A stretch of DNA of 64,000 bases from positions 992,001 through 1,056,000 of the forward strand of contig NC_134288.1 in assembly GCF_949628215.1 (NCBI RefSeq), read 5' to 3'. Under the pieces are notes generated by a model. The model was not told where the DNA came from. It searched no databases and was given only the letters and a program-made list of their open reading frames with translations. Every line of letters begins with the position of its first letter. Positions within the stretch are counted from its first letter, which is position 1. Below, one piece after another: positions 48,901 to 58,944 of the stretch. The position numbers and the translations under genes were made by a program. The stretch comes from Phalacrocorax aristotelis. Its lineage: Eukaryota > Chordata > Aves > Suliformes > Phalacrocoracidae.

Positions 48901-51900
48901 CTGAAGATCCACTTACCACAGCTCTAAGTCTGGCAGCAGTGCCTGAACTACTCCAAAGTCAGCCCAATACCAGTCTCACAACAGTTTTCTACAGTTTACA
49001 TAACAGTCAGTATCACAGACAGGTTTGACTTCATACCTTGGGTAGTTACCTTAAGGTAGGCGTGGAAACAACAATTCTCTAGAAAAGCACTTCAGTAAGT
49101 ACCTTTGGGCCCATAAATTTTATGGCCACTGATGCTCATTAGATCAATTTTCATGGCGTTGACATCCACAGGAATTTTACCAACCGCTTGCGCAGCATCT
49201 GTGTGGAAGAAAACCTTATGCGCGCGGCAGATCTCACCTGCAATAAAACCACAAAAGCAAAAAAGCCCCACATTATGTCATCCTATCGTTATGATTCCAA
49301 TGATTCCAACAATGAATCTAAAGCATCAGTTCATAGCAGGGACCAGTTCTGAGGTGACAAAGGAAGAAACAGGTGCTGTCATGTTTCTTTGACAGTAAGG
49401 TGTCCAAAGCTGTGCAGGAGCTATTCTAGCTGATGCCTAGATGGGCACAGGTTTAGGCAGATCAGCAGACAAGACTACAGTGTTTTTCTTCAGTTGAGAA
49501 GTTGAAAAGCCTTCTGCTGTTAAGAAGTGAGATCGTCTCCAAACCCACACCTACAAAGTTTAAGTACAAATGGCTGCATTAGACATCCAAGTTTCCCCGC
49601 AGGGATGACTCCACAGCTGGACAAAATTAATTTTTTTTTTCATTATTTTTCTTCTCAACACCAGTCTAGCACAAGCCAGCCTTACTTTCAAGTTTATACT
49701 TATGTATTTTTATGCCATGTCCTCTATTTCCAAGTTTTGCAATACTCAGGTTCAGAAATGTTCTCAGAATTGGCACTGGTTCTCACACAGGCTGATTACT
49801 CCCACCTGAAGCCACTCAAGCCTGTAATCAATGTCTTTGCAGCCAGAGCTAAAATACAGTAAGGAATAAAACAATGTAACATTCACGGGCAGCGAACTTA
49901 AATAATATTTATTTTTGTCATCAAAAAACTCCACATCTTCCATGGAATCCGCACCTAGTAGAGCTGCACCCCAGACCTCTCCTCTGTACAACAGGCTCAG
50001 CATTATCTTCCACAGGAGAAGCTGTCCTGCAAGAACTTCACCGCTCATGCTAACATCAGGCCACAGGCCTCAGCCTAACAGGGCCTTACGCCAATGGCAC
50101 GAGGCCTCAGCCCCAGCCTATTAGACCTGTTTCAAAGGTGTTACAAGAACTTACTGTGGGAACCAGAGCCTGGTACCAGGTATCTCTGGCATTTAAGTGT
50201 GGGACAACAGTAATGGCCGTGCCAGCATAAACAGGAGGAAAATACAGTCCTCACACCTATAAGCAAATCACTGATGCTCAATTACCTGTCAATGAACAAA
50301 TATAGCCTGAAGAGCCTTAGGGAAAATGCTGCTTTTGAGCATAATAAAGGAAAAAAAAAAACAAATGCAGCAGCTAAGCAAGAGGTAAATCAGCTGCACA
50401 ACAGGGTAAGATGCCTGCCCCAGCCTGGGCAAAAAAAAACCTCCAAAATCATGCGCTATAAACTCCAGGGCAGAGGCAAAGCCTAAAAACTCCAACATCT
50501 CATGAAAGGACATCTTAAATATGAAGGGGGCAGGAAGGGTGTTTTGTCACTGTCATGTGAAACGTCATCAAGGAAACACTGCAGAATCCAGGGACCTGCC
50601 TGTGCGGGCCACCTGCCCACCCTGTCTGCTCCAACGACCTTAGTTCTCCAGCTGTCCTTTCACCCACTTTGCCACACTGCTTTGAGGTCCCTGTCCCTCC
50701 ACCAGCCTGATCAGAGCCTGGTACACCCTCTCCCTTCCTCCTGTTCAGAAACCTGGCTCTTCAGCAGTCTTTTGACCTCCAAACCAATGGTTCATGACTG
50801 TATGTGGCAATATTGGAAGGGAAGGGGTGTCTAAGTGTGGTGCTCACCATCCCCTCCCACCCCGAATTCTGCACATTTCTCCTAAACACTAGAAGTGCTC
50901 ATTAAACCGTTAGAGTATGTAAACTCAATTTAGCCAATTATGCTGTGCAATTTTTCCATCCATCGCACAGTTCAGAACGAAACTAGAAACACAGCAGCTG
51001 ATCTGTACTACAAGGCTAAAACTGCTGCAATACTCACTGTAGAAGTACTGAATTTCATTTGGGACAGCATTATTACTTATTCCTTAACTATACTACACCT
51101 AACCTTTTGCATCATAGCACTTGGCTATGAAAATATTAAATAAAACGAAGCGGAAGATACATCAGCTGGGCTCTGGAAGCCATGGCGTACTCACCAATGT
51201 CATGAATTGGCTGCTTTACTCCTATTTCATTATTCACAGTCATTACAGAAACCAAACTTGTATCTGGCTGGAATGCAGCCTCCAACTCCTGGTGAAATAT
51301 TCAAACAGACAGAAGTTGTGACTAACAGCAGAAGAAAGATTCCTGTGCACAACTTCAATTTCCCCTAACTCGCACATTACTGAGGAACCCCTGGGGTTCT
51401 GACAAACAGTCCTGGTGAGAGCCCTGATCCACGTGAACATGAAATCCCTGTAGGAAGAGGAATGTGATCAATTGCATTTCTGCGTATCCTAACCCTGGTA
51501 TCCACCGCGCCACCCAACTTGATTAAAACAAGTCAGAGGAGGCTTTTGCTGTGTCTCATACCTTCCCCTGAACTATTTTCTTTAATGAATTAACCACCCA
51601 CAAAATAGCTAAAGCCCCACCTAGACGAAGTAAGGCTGCTATAAAGGAACTGCAAAATATACAAGAAAGCATCATACAAAGCAGTCTGCCAGCAAAGTTC
51701 TCAGAGAACGTAACTAACACTTCTGTGCCTGCAGGCCTGATCCCTCTACCCATACACACATACGTCTCTCCAAGTCAGATGGCAGGGCTAGAAATAAAAC
51801 TGATGCTGTCCTGTATTACAGGACACAAGCAATGAAATAAGTGTATACAACTTCTAACTCCCCGGACTGTGGCCAGTACACCCAGAAGGGTCAGTTCACT

Positions 51901-54900
51901 GACAGCAATCAGAAAGGAGTACTGTCACTGCTGCACCTGATGCCTTGAGTAGCTAAGGTCACACCACTGTACAAAAGCCAGCTCCACTCTAGTCATGTCC
52001 TGGGCTCTCCACAGGGCATGCAAAAGCTCCACCTACATGGGCATGAATGACTGCAGGTGATCAGTGCAATGAGAGGAGGATGTTTCGGTTGAGAAAGTCC
52101 AGAGTGCCAGGAAGAACAGAAAATCCTTCTCCAACCATAACTGAGATATGACTGTGGCTCTCACTCTACCTTGCAATATCTATCATCCTTTCCTCTTTAT
52201 CATCAAGAGGACACAAGGTCCTTTTGAGCACCAATTTTAAGCAAAAAGGTCCTATTTTCACTTTCTTTCAGTCGGTAAACAACTTACCTTCAAATCTATG
52301 AGCCCATTTTTTTTAACAGGTAGATATGTGACCCGAAAACCTTCTGTCTCCAAGGAACGGCAAGAATCCAACACACACTTGTGCTCTGTTTGCGTAGTAA
52401 TGATATGCTTTTTTCTGGATTTATAGAACCTTGCAACACCCTGTCGGGCACAATCCATTAACAAGAAAATTGCCATTAGACCACTGAAGAAAGCAAGCTT
52501 TACACAAAATGATCGGAAACAAGAAATTACTATTTAGATATAATTAATTTGGGTCTCCCCTGTTTTCCCCAAAGTCATTAAACTAAAAGGTACTGACATG
52601 TAAATCACAGTACGGATTTCCACCAGCACTCATTTTTCAAAGCATTTCACTTTTTGAAAAGCCTGTGAAAACATTAACTGATGTAACTTCCAGTCACAAT
52701 TAACAAAAATACTTTTTAAAAAACATTTGCAATGGAGTCATATAGAATGAGAATTCTGAACAACCACATACTAAAGGCTAAAACGCTACCTAGTCCTAGC
52801 CAAAAAAAAGTTTGTAGTCAGCATCTCCACTGTATTTCACAATAAATATTTTAGTTATGTAAGTAGAAGGATTGTACTTGGTACATGTAGGATAAACGCT
52901 GAATATTGTACTCTGTCCTCAGAACCATATCCTGGGCACCAAAACATCCCAGCACTTCCTCCAAAATACAGAATACCAAAAGCAGAATACCAAAAGGGGC
53001 AAATCCAGGGATGCAAACATTTGCTAACTAGGCGAACATATTAACCCTTGTTAATTAGCAAAGTGTGAAAGATGCATAGAGTTCTTAAGAGCATAATTTT
53101 AACATAATAAATAACTATCAGTATAAACCTTTTACCTTAATTGCCATATTATTTGATTCTGTTGCACCACTGGTAAATATAATTTCCCTTGAATCAGCTC
53201 CTATTAAGTCTGCAACTTGCTGTTTAAAAAGAAATACAAATTTGATTTGTTGAGATAAAATGCAATGAATTCACCATAGCAAAACACATGCAAAATGTTG
53301 TCCAGATACCCCCTTGAGCATCGACAGGATTACAGCTAGTATCTAACAACGTTATGCACAGGTACAAGAGTCTCGATATCTGCATTAATACCGAATACGT
53401 AAGGAAGCTGTAGTCATTAGCAGTAGCAGTATTAAGCATTACCTTTTACATTTTTTTATGACAGGCTAATGAGACAAAAACCCAGTACATATTGCTTCCA
53501 AAAAAAATTACAAAGACCCATACCTAAGATTAGGAGAATAATAAAATGTGAAGTTAGCCCAATTACTGCAGCACCATGCTTGTGACCTCAGGAAACCAAA
53601 AATCCTGGGGTACCTTCGCCTGAAGTATTGGTTTCTGCCCTGTCTACACAAAGGGCTCGAGGGAGGATCCGGGTCACTATAGGCCCATCAGCCTTACTTC
53701 AATCCCTGGGAAAGTTATGGAATGAATCCTCCTGGGGGCCATCACAAGTCAATTGAAGCACGTGATTGGGAAAAGCCAACACAGCTTCACTAAAGGCAGA
53801 TCGTGCTTGACAAACCTGGTGGCCTTCTATGACAAAGTGACTTGCCTGGTTGACATGGGGTGGGCAGTGGACATTGTCTACCTGGACTTCTCCAAGGCCT
53901 TTGATACGGTCCCCCACAGCCTCCTTCTGGAGAAATTGATGTGTTATAGCCTAGACAAGCGGTCTGTGCAGTGGGTGGGTAACTGGCTGACAGGCCGCAC
54001 CCAAAGGGTGGTGGTAAATAGCTCTTTCTCAAACTGGCAACCTGTCACTAGTGGAGTCCCCCAGGGATTGATACTGGGCCCAGTGTTATTCAACATCTTT
54101 ATAAGTGATCTGGATAACGGCATCAAGTGTAGCCTGATGAAGTTTGCAGATGACACCAAGTTGAGTGGGGAAGTAGACACTCCAGAAGGGACAGCTGTTC
54201 TGCAGGGAGATCTGGAGAGGTTGGAAGAGCGGGCCAGCAAGAAGCTTATGAAGTTCAACAAGGAGAATTGTAAGGTCATGCACCTGGGAAAACATAATCC
54301 AGGAATCCAGCACAGACTGGGATCCACCTGGCTGGAGGGCAGCTCTGTGGAAAGGGACCTGGGGGTCCTGGTGGACAGAAAGCTCAACATGAGCAAACAG
54401 TGGCTGCTGCGGCCAAGAAGGCCAACAGGGTGCTGGGTTGCATCAAAAAGGGCATTGCCAGCAGAGAGAAAGAAGTCATCATCCTGCTCTACTCAGCGCT
54501 TGTCAGGCCACACCTGGAGTGCTGTGTCCAGTTCTGGTCCTCGCTATACAAAAAGGATGTGGCCAGGCTGGAAGGGGTCCAGAGAAGGGCCACCAAGATG
54601 ATCAGAGGACTGGGAAGCTGCCATACAAGGACAGGCTGGGAGAGCTGGGTTTGTTCAGCCTTGAGAAAAGGAGGCTCAGTGGGGATCTCATCACCATGTA
54701 CCAGTACTTAAGGGGTAGCTACACAGAAGATGGAGACTCCCTTTTACACGGAGTCCCATGGAAAGGACAAGGGGGAATGGACACAAGTTGCTCTTGGGGA
54801 GATACCAACAGGACACCAGAGGGAGATTTTTCACACTGAGGACAGTCACCACCGGAATAATCACCCCAGGGAAGGGGTTGGCTCGGCCACGTTGGACACC

Positions 54901-56317
54901 TTTAAGAGTCGTCTGGACAGGGTGCTGGGCCATCTTGTCTCGACTGGGCTCTTCCTAGAAAGGTTGGACTAGATGATCCCTGAGGTCCCTTCCAACCTGG
55001 GATTCTGTGATTTCAATTGCTTCAACCTCACTATTTTTTCTTTCAATAAATCTGCTGAAGTATAGCTAAGCAAAGGGGAAGCTGCTAAATCCAGTGCACA
55101 GAGAACTGACTAACTACAACACTTTCAGGGTTGCTTTTGATTTTCTGTTGACACTGAATCTCCTCGCCAGCAGGAAAACCGCTGTGACTGTGGAGAGCCA
55201 AGGACGCACCCGTCTTGCCTTCTCCATGGCGGCCTCGCTCTCCCAGCCATAGGCGTGAGTCCTGGAGTGGGGGTTGCCGTAGTAGGCTGTCAGGTACGGG
55301 AGCATGCTGTCCAGGACCCGGGGATCCTGCAGGACACAAACCACTCAGCCTTTGCCATGGGGAAGAAAAGGAAAAGCATCTCTGTCCCCTCTACACCCCC
55401 GTCTCTCTGCCCCAGCATCTGCAGTACTGCTTCTGCAGCGCCTAGGTTTAGCTCAGGCCAGATCTCAAAAACTTGAGATTATCACAGGTTATGCCCAACC
55501 CAGCCTCCAGCAAATTCACGCATCCAGCAATTATGTTCTGTGCCCTCGCACTTAGCCTCAGCCTGCACCTAGACGACCACAGAAGAATGGTATTTTCTGA
55601 GCAGAAGAAATACAAGGTCTTGAAAAGTCAGTAAAAATTACACAGGTTAAGTGTTTCGGTTAAATGAATTTCTGGCCGCCCCTCAAAGCAACACCAGAGG
55701 TTCCGGGGGAGGCTCTCAGGCGGCACCGCCACCCTCCCGCCCTGCGGCGCGCCCGCGGCTCGCGGGGCTGAGGCTGCCGCGGCGGAGCTCGGCGGGGCAC
55801 AGAGACCCTCCGGGGGAGCCCCGGCCCCCCCCGCGCCCCAAGTCACGGCGCCGCGACACCGCGGCCGCCCGGGGGCACACGCGGGGGCTCCGGAAGGGCA
55901 GCAGACACGGAGTTCATCCATTCCTCCTCTTCCCCCCGTGGTTCCCACTCTCGGGGAGAACCGCGGGTCGGGGCCGAGGGGCGAACGGCAGGAGCGGAGC
56001 GGGCCCGGCCCTTACCAGCGGCGTGGTAGCCTGGACGTCCATGTAGAGCGGCCGCAGGGCCCAGCCTCCATCGCCGCTTCGCCCTGAGGGAGGGAGGGAG
56101 CGGGGGGGTGGCGGTGGAACGGACGAGCCGCCGTCAGGCCCCGCGGGAGCGGCAGGACCGCCCTCCGCCGGCCGGGCCCCGGCGCCTCGAGCCCCGCCGC
56201 CGCCCCCTCCGCGGCCTTACCCGGTGGCGGTGGCGGTCGCTGTCCCGGCGGGGCCGCCGAGAGCCGCCGGGGGGCGGGGACCACCCGCGGAGCCGCCAGG
56301 AACCGCCAGAGCAGCAT
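42901..56317 (-). CDS. NFS1: Cysteine desulfurase, mitochondrial (13 coding exons, complete)
   Basis: A PLP-dependent enzyme that removes sulfur from L-cysteine and hands it as persulfide to ISCU for Fe-S cluster assembly; it works with LYRM4/ISD11, ACP and frataxin, and also feeds tRNA thiolation and Moco synthesis. Exons: 56317-56221, 56083-56016, 55326-55210, 53219-53136, 52440-52288, 51288-51195, 49237-49103, 47691-47534, 45597-45492, 45317-45236, 43857-43774, 43647-43558, 42964-42901. Phases agree at every junction and give 443 residues (human recalled as 457). An arginine-rich, acid-free presequence ([20 protein letters not shown]) targets mitochondria. Key sites: histidine in TEHKC, PLP lysine in [12 protein letters not shown], catalytic cysteine in SSGSACTS. 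It ends SIKWTQH. Head-to-head with ROMO1. No damage seen. Confidence 0.98.
43558..43647 (-). CDS. NFS1: NFS1 exon 12
   Basis: Completes a split arginine, then [20 protein letters not shown] and on to [16 protein letters not shown] is the conserved C-terminal small-domain motif. Acceptor GGTTTAG, donor AG then gtgagc. Confidence 0.96.
43774..43857 (-). CDS. NFS1: NFS1 exon 11 (catalytic cysteine)
   Basis: Completes the serine of SSGS and encodes [20 protein letters not shown] and DLAHSSI. The cysteine of SACTS carries the persulfide. Donor AG then gtgcgt, a less common 5' site. Confidence 0.96.
43858..45235. other. NFS1 intron 10
   Basis: About 1.4 kb, no genes seen. A long T/G-rich run at about 44964-45030 reads as an A/C-rich stretch in the NFS1 transcript. 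A box C-like GTGATGA near 44833 lies on the wrong strand for a host-gene snoRNA. Confidence 0.75.
45236..45317 (-). CDS. NFS1: NFS1 exon 10
   Basis: Encodes [20 protein letters not shown] and VALSSG, ending two bases into the serine just before the catalytic cysteine. Acceptor TATGTAG; donor GGAAG then gtaggt. Confidence 0.95.
45492..45597 (-). CDS. NFS1: NFS1 exon 9
   Basis: Starts [18 protein letters not shown] and ends YP plus one base. Intron 9 (45318-45491) is only 174 bp. Acceptor TTGCTAG, donor CCAG then gtaacg. Confidence 0.95.
46684..47225 (-). mobile_element. CR1 LINE 3' fragment in NFS1 intron 8
   Basis: The plus strand begins with CACAGAATGGCAGGGGTTGG, the reverse complement of a CR1 3' tail. 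The minus strand carries a broken reverse transcriptase C-terminus, including [14 protein letters not shown]. About 540 bp, 5'-truncated, in the same orientation as NFS1. More diverged than the copies at 53.6 and 59.5 kb. Confidence 0.9.
47534..47691 (-). CDS. NFS1: NFS1 exon 8
   Basis: Encodes [20 protein letters not shown], then [15 protein letters not shown] and [11 protein letters not shown]. The RSGTxPTP segment is conserved in group I desulfurases. The acceptor reads TTTTCAAG, with AAG rather than the commoner CAG. Intron 8 (45598-47533) holds the CR1 fragment; intron 7 (47692-49102) holds no recognisable gene. Confidence 0.96.
49103..49237 (-). CDS. NFS1: NFS1 exon 7 (PLP lysine)
   Basis: Encodes [20 protein letters not shown] and on to [17 protein letters not shown]. 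The HTDAAQ aspartate contacts the PLP ring nitrogen and the SGHK lysine forms the Schiff base. Acceptor ATTGCAG, donor AAAG then gtactt. Confidence 0.97.
49238..51194. other. NFS1 intron 6
   Basis: About 2 kb of intron with no supported gene or repeat apart from short A-tracts near 50349 and 50432. Confidence 0.75.
51195..51288 (-). CDS. NFS1: NFS1 exon 6
   Basis: Encodes [20 protein letters not shown] then [11 protein letters not shown] plus one base. VNNEIG is a conserved substrate-pocket motif. Acceptor TTCACCAG, donor ATTG then gtgagt. Intron 5 (51289-52287) holds nothing recognisable. Confidence 0.96.
52288..52440 (-). CDS. NFS1: NFS1 exon 5
   Basis: Encodes 51 residues from [20 protein letters not shown] to KKNGLIDLK. 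The TEHKC histidine stacks on PLP. Acceptor CCGACAG, donor AAG then gtaagt. Intron 4 (52441-53135) is plain. Confidence 0.97.
53136..53219 (-). CDS. NFS1: NFS1 exon 4
   Basis: Encodes [20 protein letters not shown] then [17 protein letters not shown] is the conserved PLP phosphate-binding loop. Acceptor TTAAACAG, donor AAG then gtaaaa. Confidence 0.97.
53638..55014 (+). mobile_element. CR1 LINE copy B, young, 5'-truncated, in NFS1 intron 3
   Basis: Plus orientation, antisense to NFS1. It starts abruptly inside the reverse transcriptase region near CCCTGTCTACAC and ends in the CR1 tail ACCTGGGATTCTGTGATTTC. An open frame (53753-54601) holds the DFSKAFD motif, SGVPQG and the FADD catalytic box (54143-54154). 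The frame shifts near 54400 and again near 54620, so the copy is not functional. Its sequence is nearly identical to copy C at 59.5-61.1 kb. Confidence 0.95.
55210..55326 (-). CDS. NFS1: NFS1 exon 3
   Basis: Encodes [20 protein letters not shown] then [19 protein letters not shown]. [11 protein letters not shown] is a conserved desulfurase signature. Acceptor TCCTGCAG, donor CGG then gtgcgt. Intron 3 (53220-55209) carries CR1 copy B. Confidence 0.97.
55327..56015. other. NFS1 intron 2
   Basis: About 690 bp; the right half is GC-rich and belongs to the promoter CpG island. No other gene seen. Confidence 0.8.
56016..56083 (-). CDS. NFS1: NFS1 exon 2
   Basis: Completes a glycine codon, then [20 protein letters not shown] and [19 protein letters not shown] is near-invariant in vertebrate NFS1. 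The internal Met (residue 47 here) corresponds to the known human cytosolic/nuclear start. Acceptor CCCTCAG, donor CTG then gtaagg. Confidence 0.96.
56221..56317 (-). CDS. NFS1: NFS1 exon 1 (start codon, presequence)
   Basis: Encodes [20 protein letters not shown] and a proline-rich tail, a mitochondrial presequence that is rich in arginine and has no acidic residue. G at -3 before ATG. Donor ACCGG then gtaagg. The open frame continues upstream in phase but crosses the bidirectional promoter, so 56317 is the start. Confidence 0.95.
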
Positions 56318-56342
56318 GGCGATGGCGGCGGCGGCGCGGCGC

Positions 56343-56369
56343 GGGGCGGGGCGGGGCGGGGCGGGGCGG
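56343..56369 (+). repeat. (GGGGC)5 GC-box and G-quadruplex array
   Basis: Five tandem GGGGC units followed by GG. Each unit is part of an Sp1-type GGGGCGGGG box, and the five G4 tracts with one-base loops form a strong G-quadruplex motif in the shared promoter. Confidence 0.9.
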
Positions 56370-56404
56370 CTGCCCACCCCTTCTGCCGCGTCACAGCGCG
56401 CGCC

Positions 56405-56462
56405 GGAAGCGGAGACCGGAGCGGGCGGCGGTGGAGGGCGCGGCGCCGACGCGGGGAGCGAG
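56405..56462 (+). other. ROMO1: Probable ROMO1 5' UTR exon 1 (start approximate)
   Basis: GC-rich sequence ending GGGAGCGAG followed by gtgcgg, a possible donor at 56462/56463. An upstream exon is required because the ROMO1 ATG follows directly on a splice acceptor. The start is only an estimate. Confidence 0.5.
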
Positions 56463-56957
56463 GTGCGGTAGGACCGGGCCGGGCCACGCCGCGGCGGCGG
56501 GGCCAGGCAGGGGCAGGCTGCGAGGCCCCCAGTGCGCGGGTGCGAGGCCTTGCGGCGGGGAGGCGGGGGACGCCCGTCCCGGGCTCGGGCTCCCGGAGGG
56601 CGGCTTCGCGGCCCAGCTCCACCGCCTGCGCAGGCGGGGGCTGCCCGGGAGGAGCGGCTCAGCGGTGGGGCCGTGCCGGGCGCGGCTTGTCGGGAGCTGA
56701 AGGGCACAGAGAGGCGCCAAAACGGCCCTTGGAGCCTTCGCCGAGGGCGAAGCGCGGCCGCCATCAAGGCTCTGGCGTTCCCTCCCCACCTTTTCCTACT
56801 TCACAGGCGAGCAAACAAGTCCGAAAGCCTGCGGAGCCTCCAGCGCTACGCTTAGAGGGGCTCTGAAGTGCGCGGGGCTGCTCCCCAGCCCAGCTTGGTT
56901 ATGGAAGGGTGTCAGACAAAGCAGTAAGTCCATGTGGGGTTTTGTGCTCTTTTCTAG

Positions 56958-57088
56958 ATGCCTGTGACCGTGGGCCCGTATGGGCAATCACAGCCCAGCT
57001 GCTTTGACAGAGTAAAGATGGGCTTCATGATGGGCTTTGCAGTGGGCATGGCAGCGGGGGCGCTGTTTGGCACGTTTTCCTGTCTCAG
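56958..57088 (+). CDS. ROMO1: ROMO1 first coding exon
   Basis: Residues 1-43 plus two bases of the split arginine codon. Acceptor TTTCTAG directly before ATG, donor CTCAG then gtatgc. Confidence 0.96.
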
Positions 57089-58865
57089 GTATGCTGAGGA
57101 AATGGTTTCCTGGGCTGGTCATAACAGAGCAATAGCCAGAGAGAAATGCTCTGGGCCTGGGAAGGGAGGTGTGGGTCTGGTCCCATGTTGTCACATAGGA
57201 GAAATTTTGCCAGTGGCTCTGAATTAGCCACAGTTCAAGAGCCTGCTGTCAGCCCCGGCCTCAAGTGGGAAAGTCTGGTGGTGGTGGGGCATTGCCTCTG
57301 TGTCAGCTGCCTACGAGGAGGTCGCAGTTTCGCAGACCTTTTCCTGCCGCTCGCGAGGGAGGCTATGTTGGGCAGCTGAGGCTCTGGAAGATCAGCTCCA
57401 GGAGAAGCTGGATGAATTGTCTGTGCAGGTACAGGTTCAGCCCTCTCCTCACTCGAAAGCTTCCTGAAGTGCTCTGTAAGCTCTCAGGTATCTGCATCGT
57501 GGTTGCTTTGTGTGTCACATACCCCTGCACGACAGCAAGTACCATACAGACTCCAAGCCTCAATTGCAAGAGTGCAGGCAGAGCTCTGGCTGGCACTGGC
57601 ACAGTCCCATTGTGAATCAGAGAGGGATAATATTCCACCTTCCCCTGGTGCTCCCCGGCGTGGAAACAAACAATGCTCCCTGCTCCAAATGCGCTGCTCA
57701 CTGACTGGTTCTGGCATACATCATCCATGAAAAGGAATTACTAAAATAAGTGCTTTTGTATTTTGCAGAACTCTTTGTGCTTGAGGCTTTTTAATCCATG
57801 ATTAAATGTGGCCAATGATTTGGTACTAAGCCTAAATGGAGGAAAAGTCTAATCTGATTGAGTTTAAAAAGTTTTCTTATGTCCCTCTCTGCTGGCTTTG
57901 GCTGAGATCCAGAAGAGTATTTGTAAATGGTACGATGCTAGCAGAGAATACAGATTTAGGGTATTTGGAAGAAGTGGTGACCGTGGTTCTGTTGTACTTG
58001 AACGACACAGCTACATTACTTCGCTCTACCATTTCTGAGGGAAAATCTCCATGTTTTAAAAATCAAGTGCATGAGATTTCTTAGTCACTGCAGTGCTTAA
58101 AAGCCAAATATTACAAGAGCTTCCTGAGAAGGAACAATTATTTCTGTTTCTGTCTGACCTCAGGTAAATGGGAACTGGAGGACAGAAATGCTTCTGACAC
58201 TTTGAGGCCTTTCAGGTTTCTCTCATATTGAAAATACAGTGTCAGTGGCGGATAGGAAGTCAGTCACAAAGTGGTTTTAAGTTGGTGGTATTAAAAGTAC
58301 TGCAACTGCAGCCAGACAAGATGGTAGTACAACAGCTCAGACTCTTTATTCTCTGGCAAGTCGAATACTTGGACAGCACAATGGTTTTTTTTTCCCCCAA
58401 ATTAAGGGTGTTGGGGGCACTAGGAGGTGAAGCTGTTCCTGCTTATGGTGCAGCAGGAGGGTAAAGCATCAGCCGGTGCCACTGCAGGGATGAATACGCA
58501 TGGGCCATTGGTGAGGGTCACTCAAGTGACCTGAAGAACAGCTCACTGTGTGTTTGCAATAGCTCAGGCATGGGGCACTGCATCCCCCCTCCCTGTGGAG
58601 ACAGGCACTATCATCTTAAACTTAGACTGAAGAGGAGGTGTTTGATTTGGGTGCTCAGGTGACCGTTAGCTGGTTGTATTGGATGTTTTCTGCTGCGTGT
58701 CTGGTACTTGTCAGGCTTCAGCTTCTATATAATTCCTGTGTTTTTCTTTGTCTCAGGATTGGCATGAGAGGACGAGAGCTGATGGGTGGAGTTGGCAAAA
58801 CGATGATGCAAAGTGGTGGGACGTTTGGGACATTCATGGCTATTGGTATGGGAATCCGCTGCTAA
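56958..58865 (+). CDS. ROMO1: Reactive oxygen species modulator 1 (two coding exons, complete)
   Basis: A 79-residue mitochondrial inner-membrane protein linked in the literature to ROS production, OPA1/cristae organisation and the TIM23 presequence translocase. Exons 56958-57088 and 58757-58865 join in an arginine codon. The length equals the human protein as remembered, and the sequence differs at only a few positions. Start [20 protein letters not shown]; first hydrophobic helix about 22-44 with GxxxG-like spacing ([13 protein letters not shown]); loop [12 protein letters not shown]; second glycine-rich hydrophobic segment about 58-76, ending MGIRC and TAA. Both segments are amphipathic and glycine-rich, as expected of this family. 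The ATG is the first codon after acceptor TTTCTAG. Head-to-head with NFS1 and tail-to-tail with RBM39. Confidence 0.98.
57089..58756. other. ROMO1 coding intron
   Basis: About 1.7 kb, no gene or known repeat recognised. It ends TTTGTCTCAG. A T-run with a C-run sits at 58385-58398. Confidence 0.8.
58757..58865 (+). CDS. ROMO1: ROMO1 last coding exon
   Basis: Completes arginine 44, then [20 protein letters not shown] and [15 protein letters not shown] with stop TAA at 58863-58865. Confidence 0.97.
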
Positions 58866-58923
58866 CCTGGAGCTTGGGTTTTAACCCAGCATGCCCCGTA
58901 CCGCCATTCCTCCTCTGTACCAT

Positions 58924-58929
58924 AATAAA
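58924..58929 (+). terminator. ROMO1: ROMO1 poly(A) signal
   Basis: AATAAA 58 nt after the ROMO1 stop codon, giving a very short 3' UTR of roughly 75-90 nt, as expected for this small gene. Confidence 0.85.
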
Positions 58930-58944
58930 ATCTTCAGATACCTA

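Larger units (their letters stand above)
56318..56462. promoter_or_regulatory. Bidirectional NFS1/ROMO1 promoter
   Basis: The NFS1 ATG (minus) and the likely ROMO1 first exon (plus) are about 100 bp apart. Between them lie a GC-box array (56343-56367) and an ETS site CCGGAAG (56403-56409); there is no TATA box. The two genes must share control elements. Confidence 0.85.
55690..56790. promoter_or_regulatory. CpG island over NFS1 exons 1-2 and the ROMO1 5' end
   Basis: About 1.1 kb of dense CpG sequence covering the first two NFS1 coding exons, the shared promoter and the start of the ROMO1 5' intron. Long open frames here on both strands reflect base composition. Confidence 0.85.

Noticed and set aside
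56318-56767. In-frame upstream extension of NFS1 exon 1 by 150 codons
   Set aside because: It crosses the GC-box array and the likely ROMO1 first exon, and has CpG-island composition. The presequence starting at 56317 fits the known protein.
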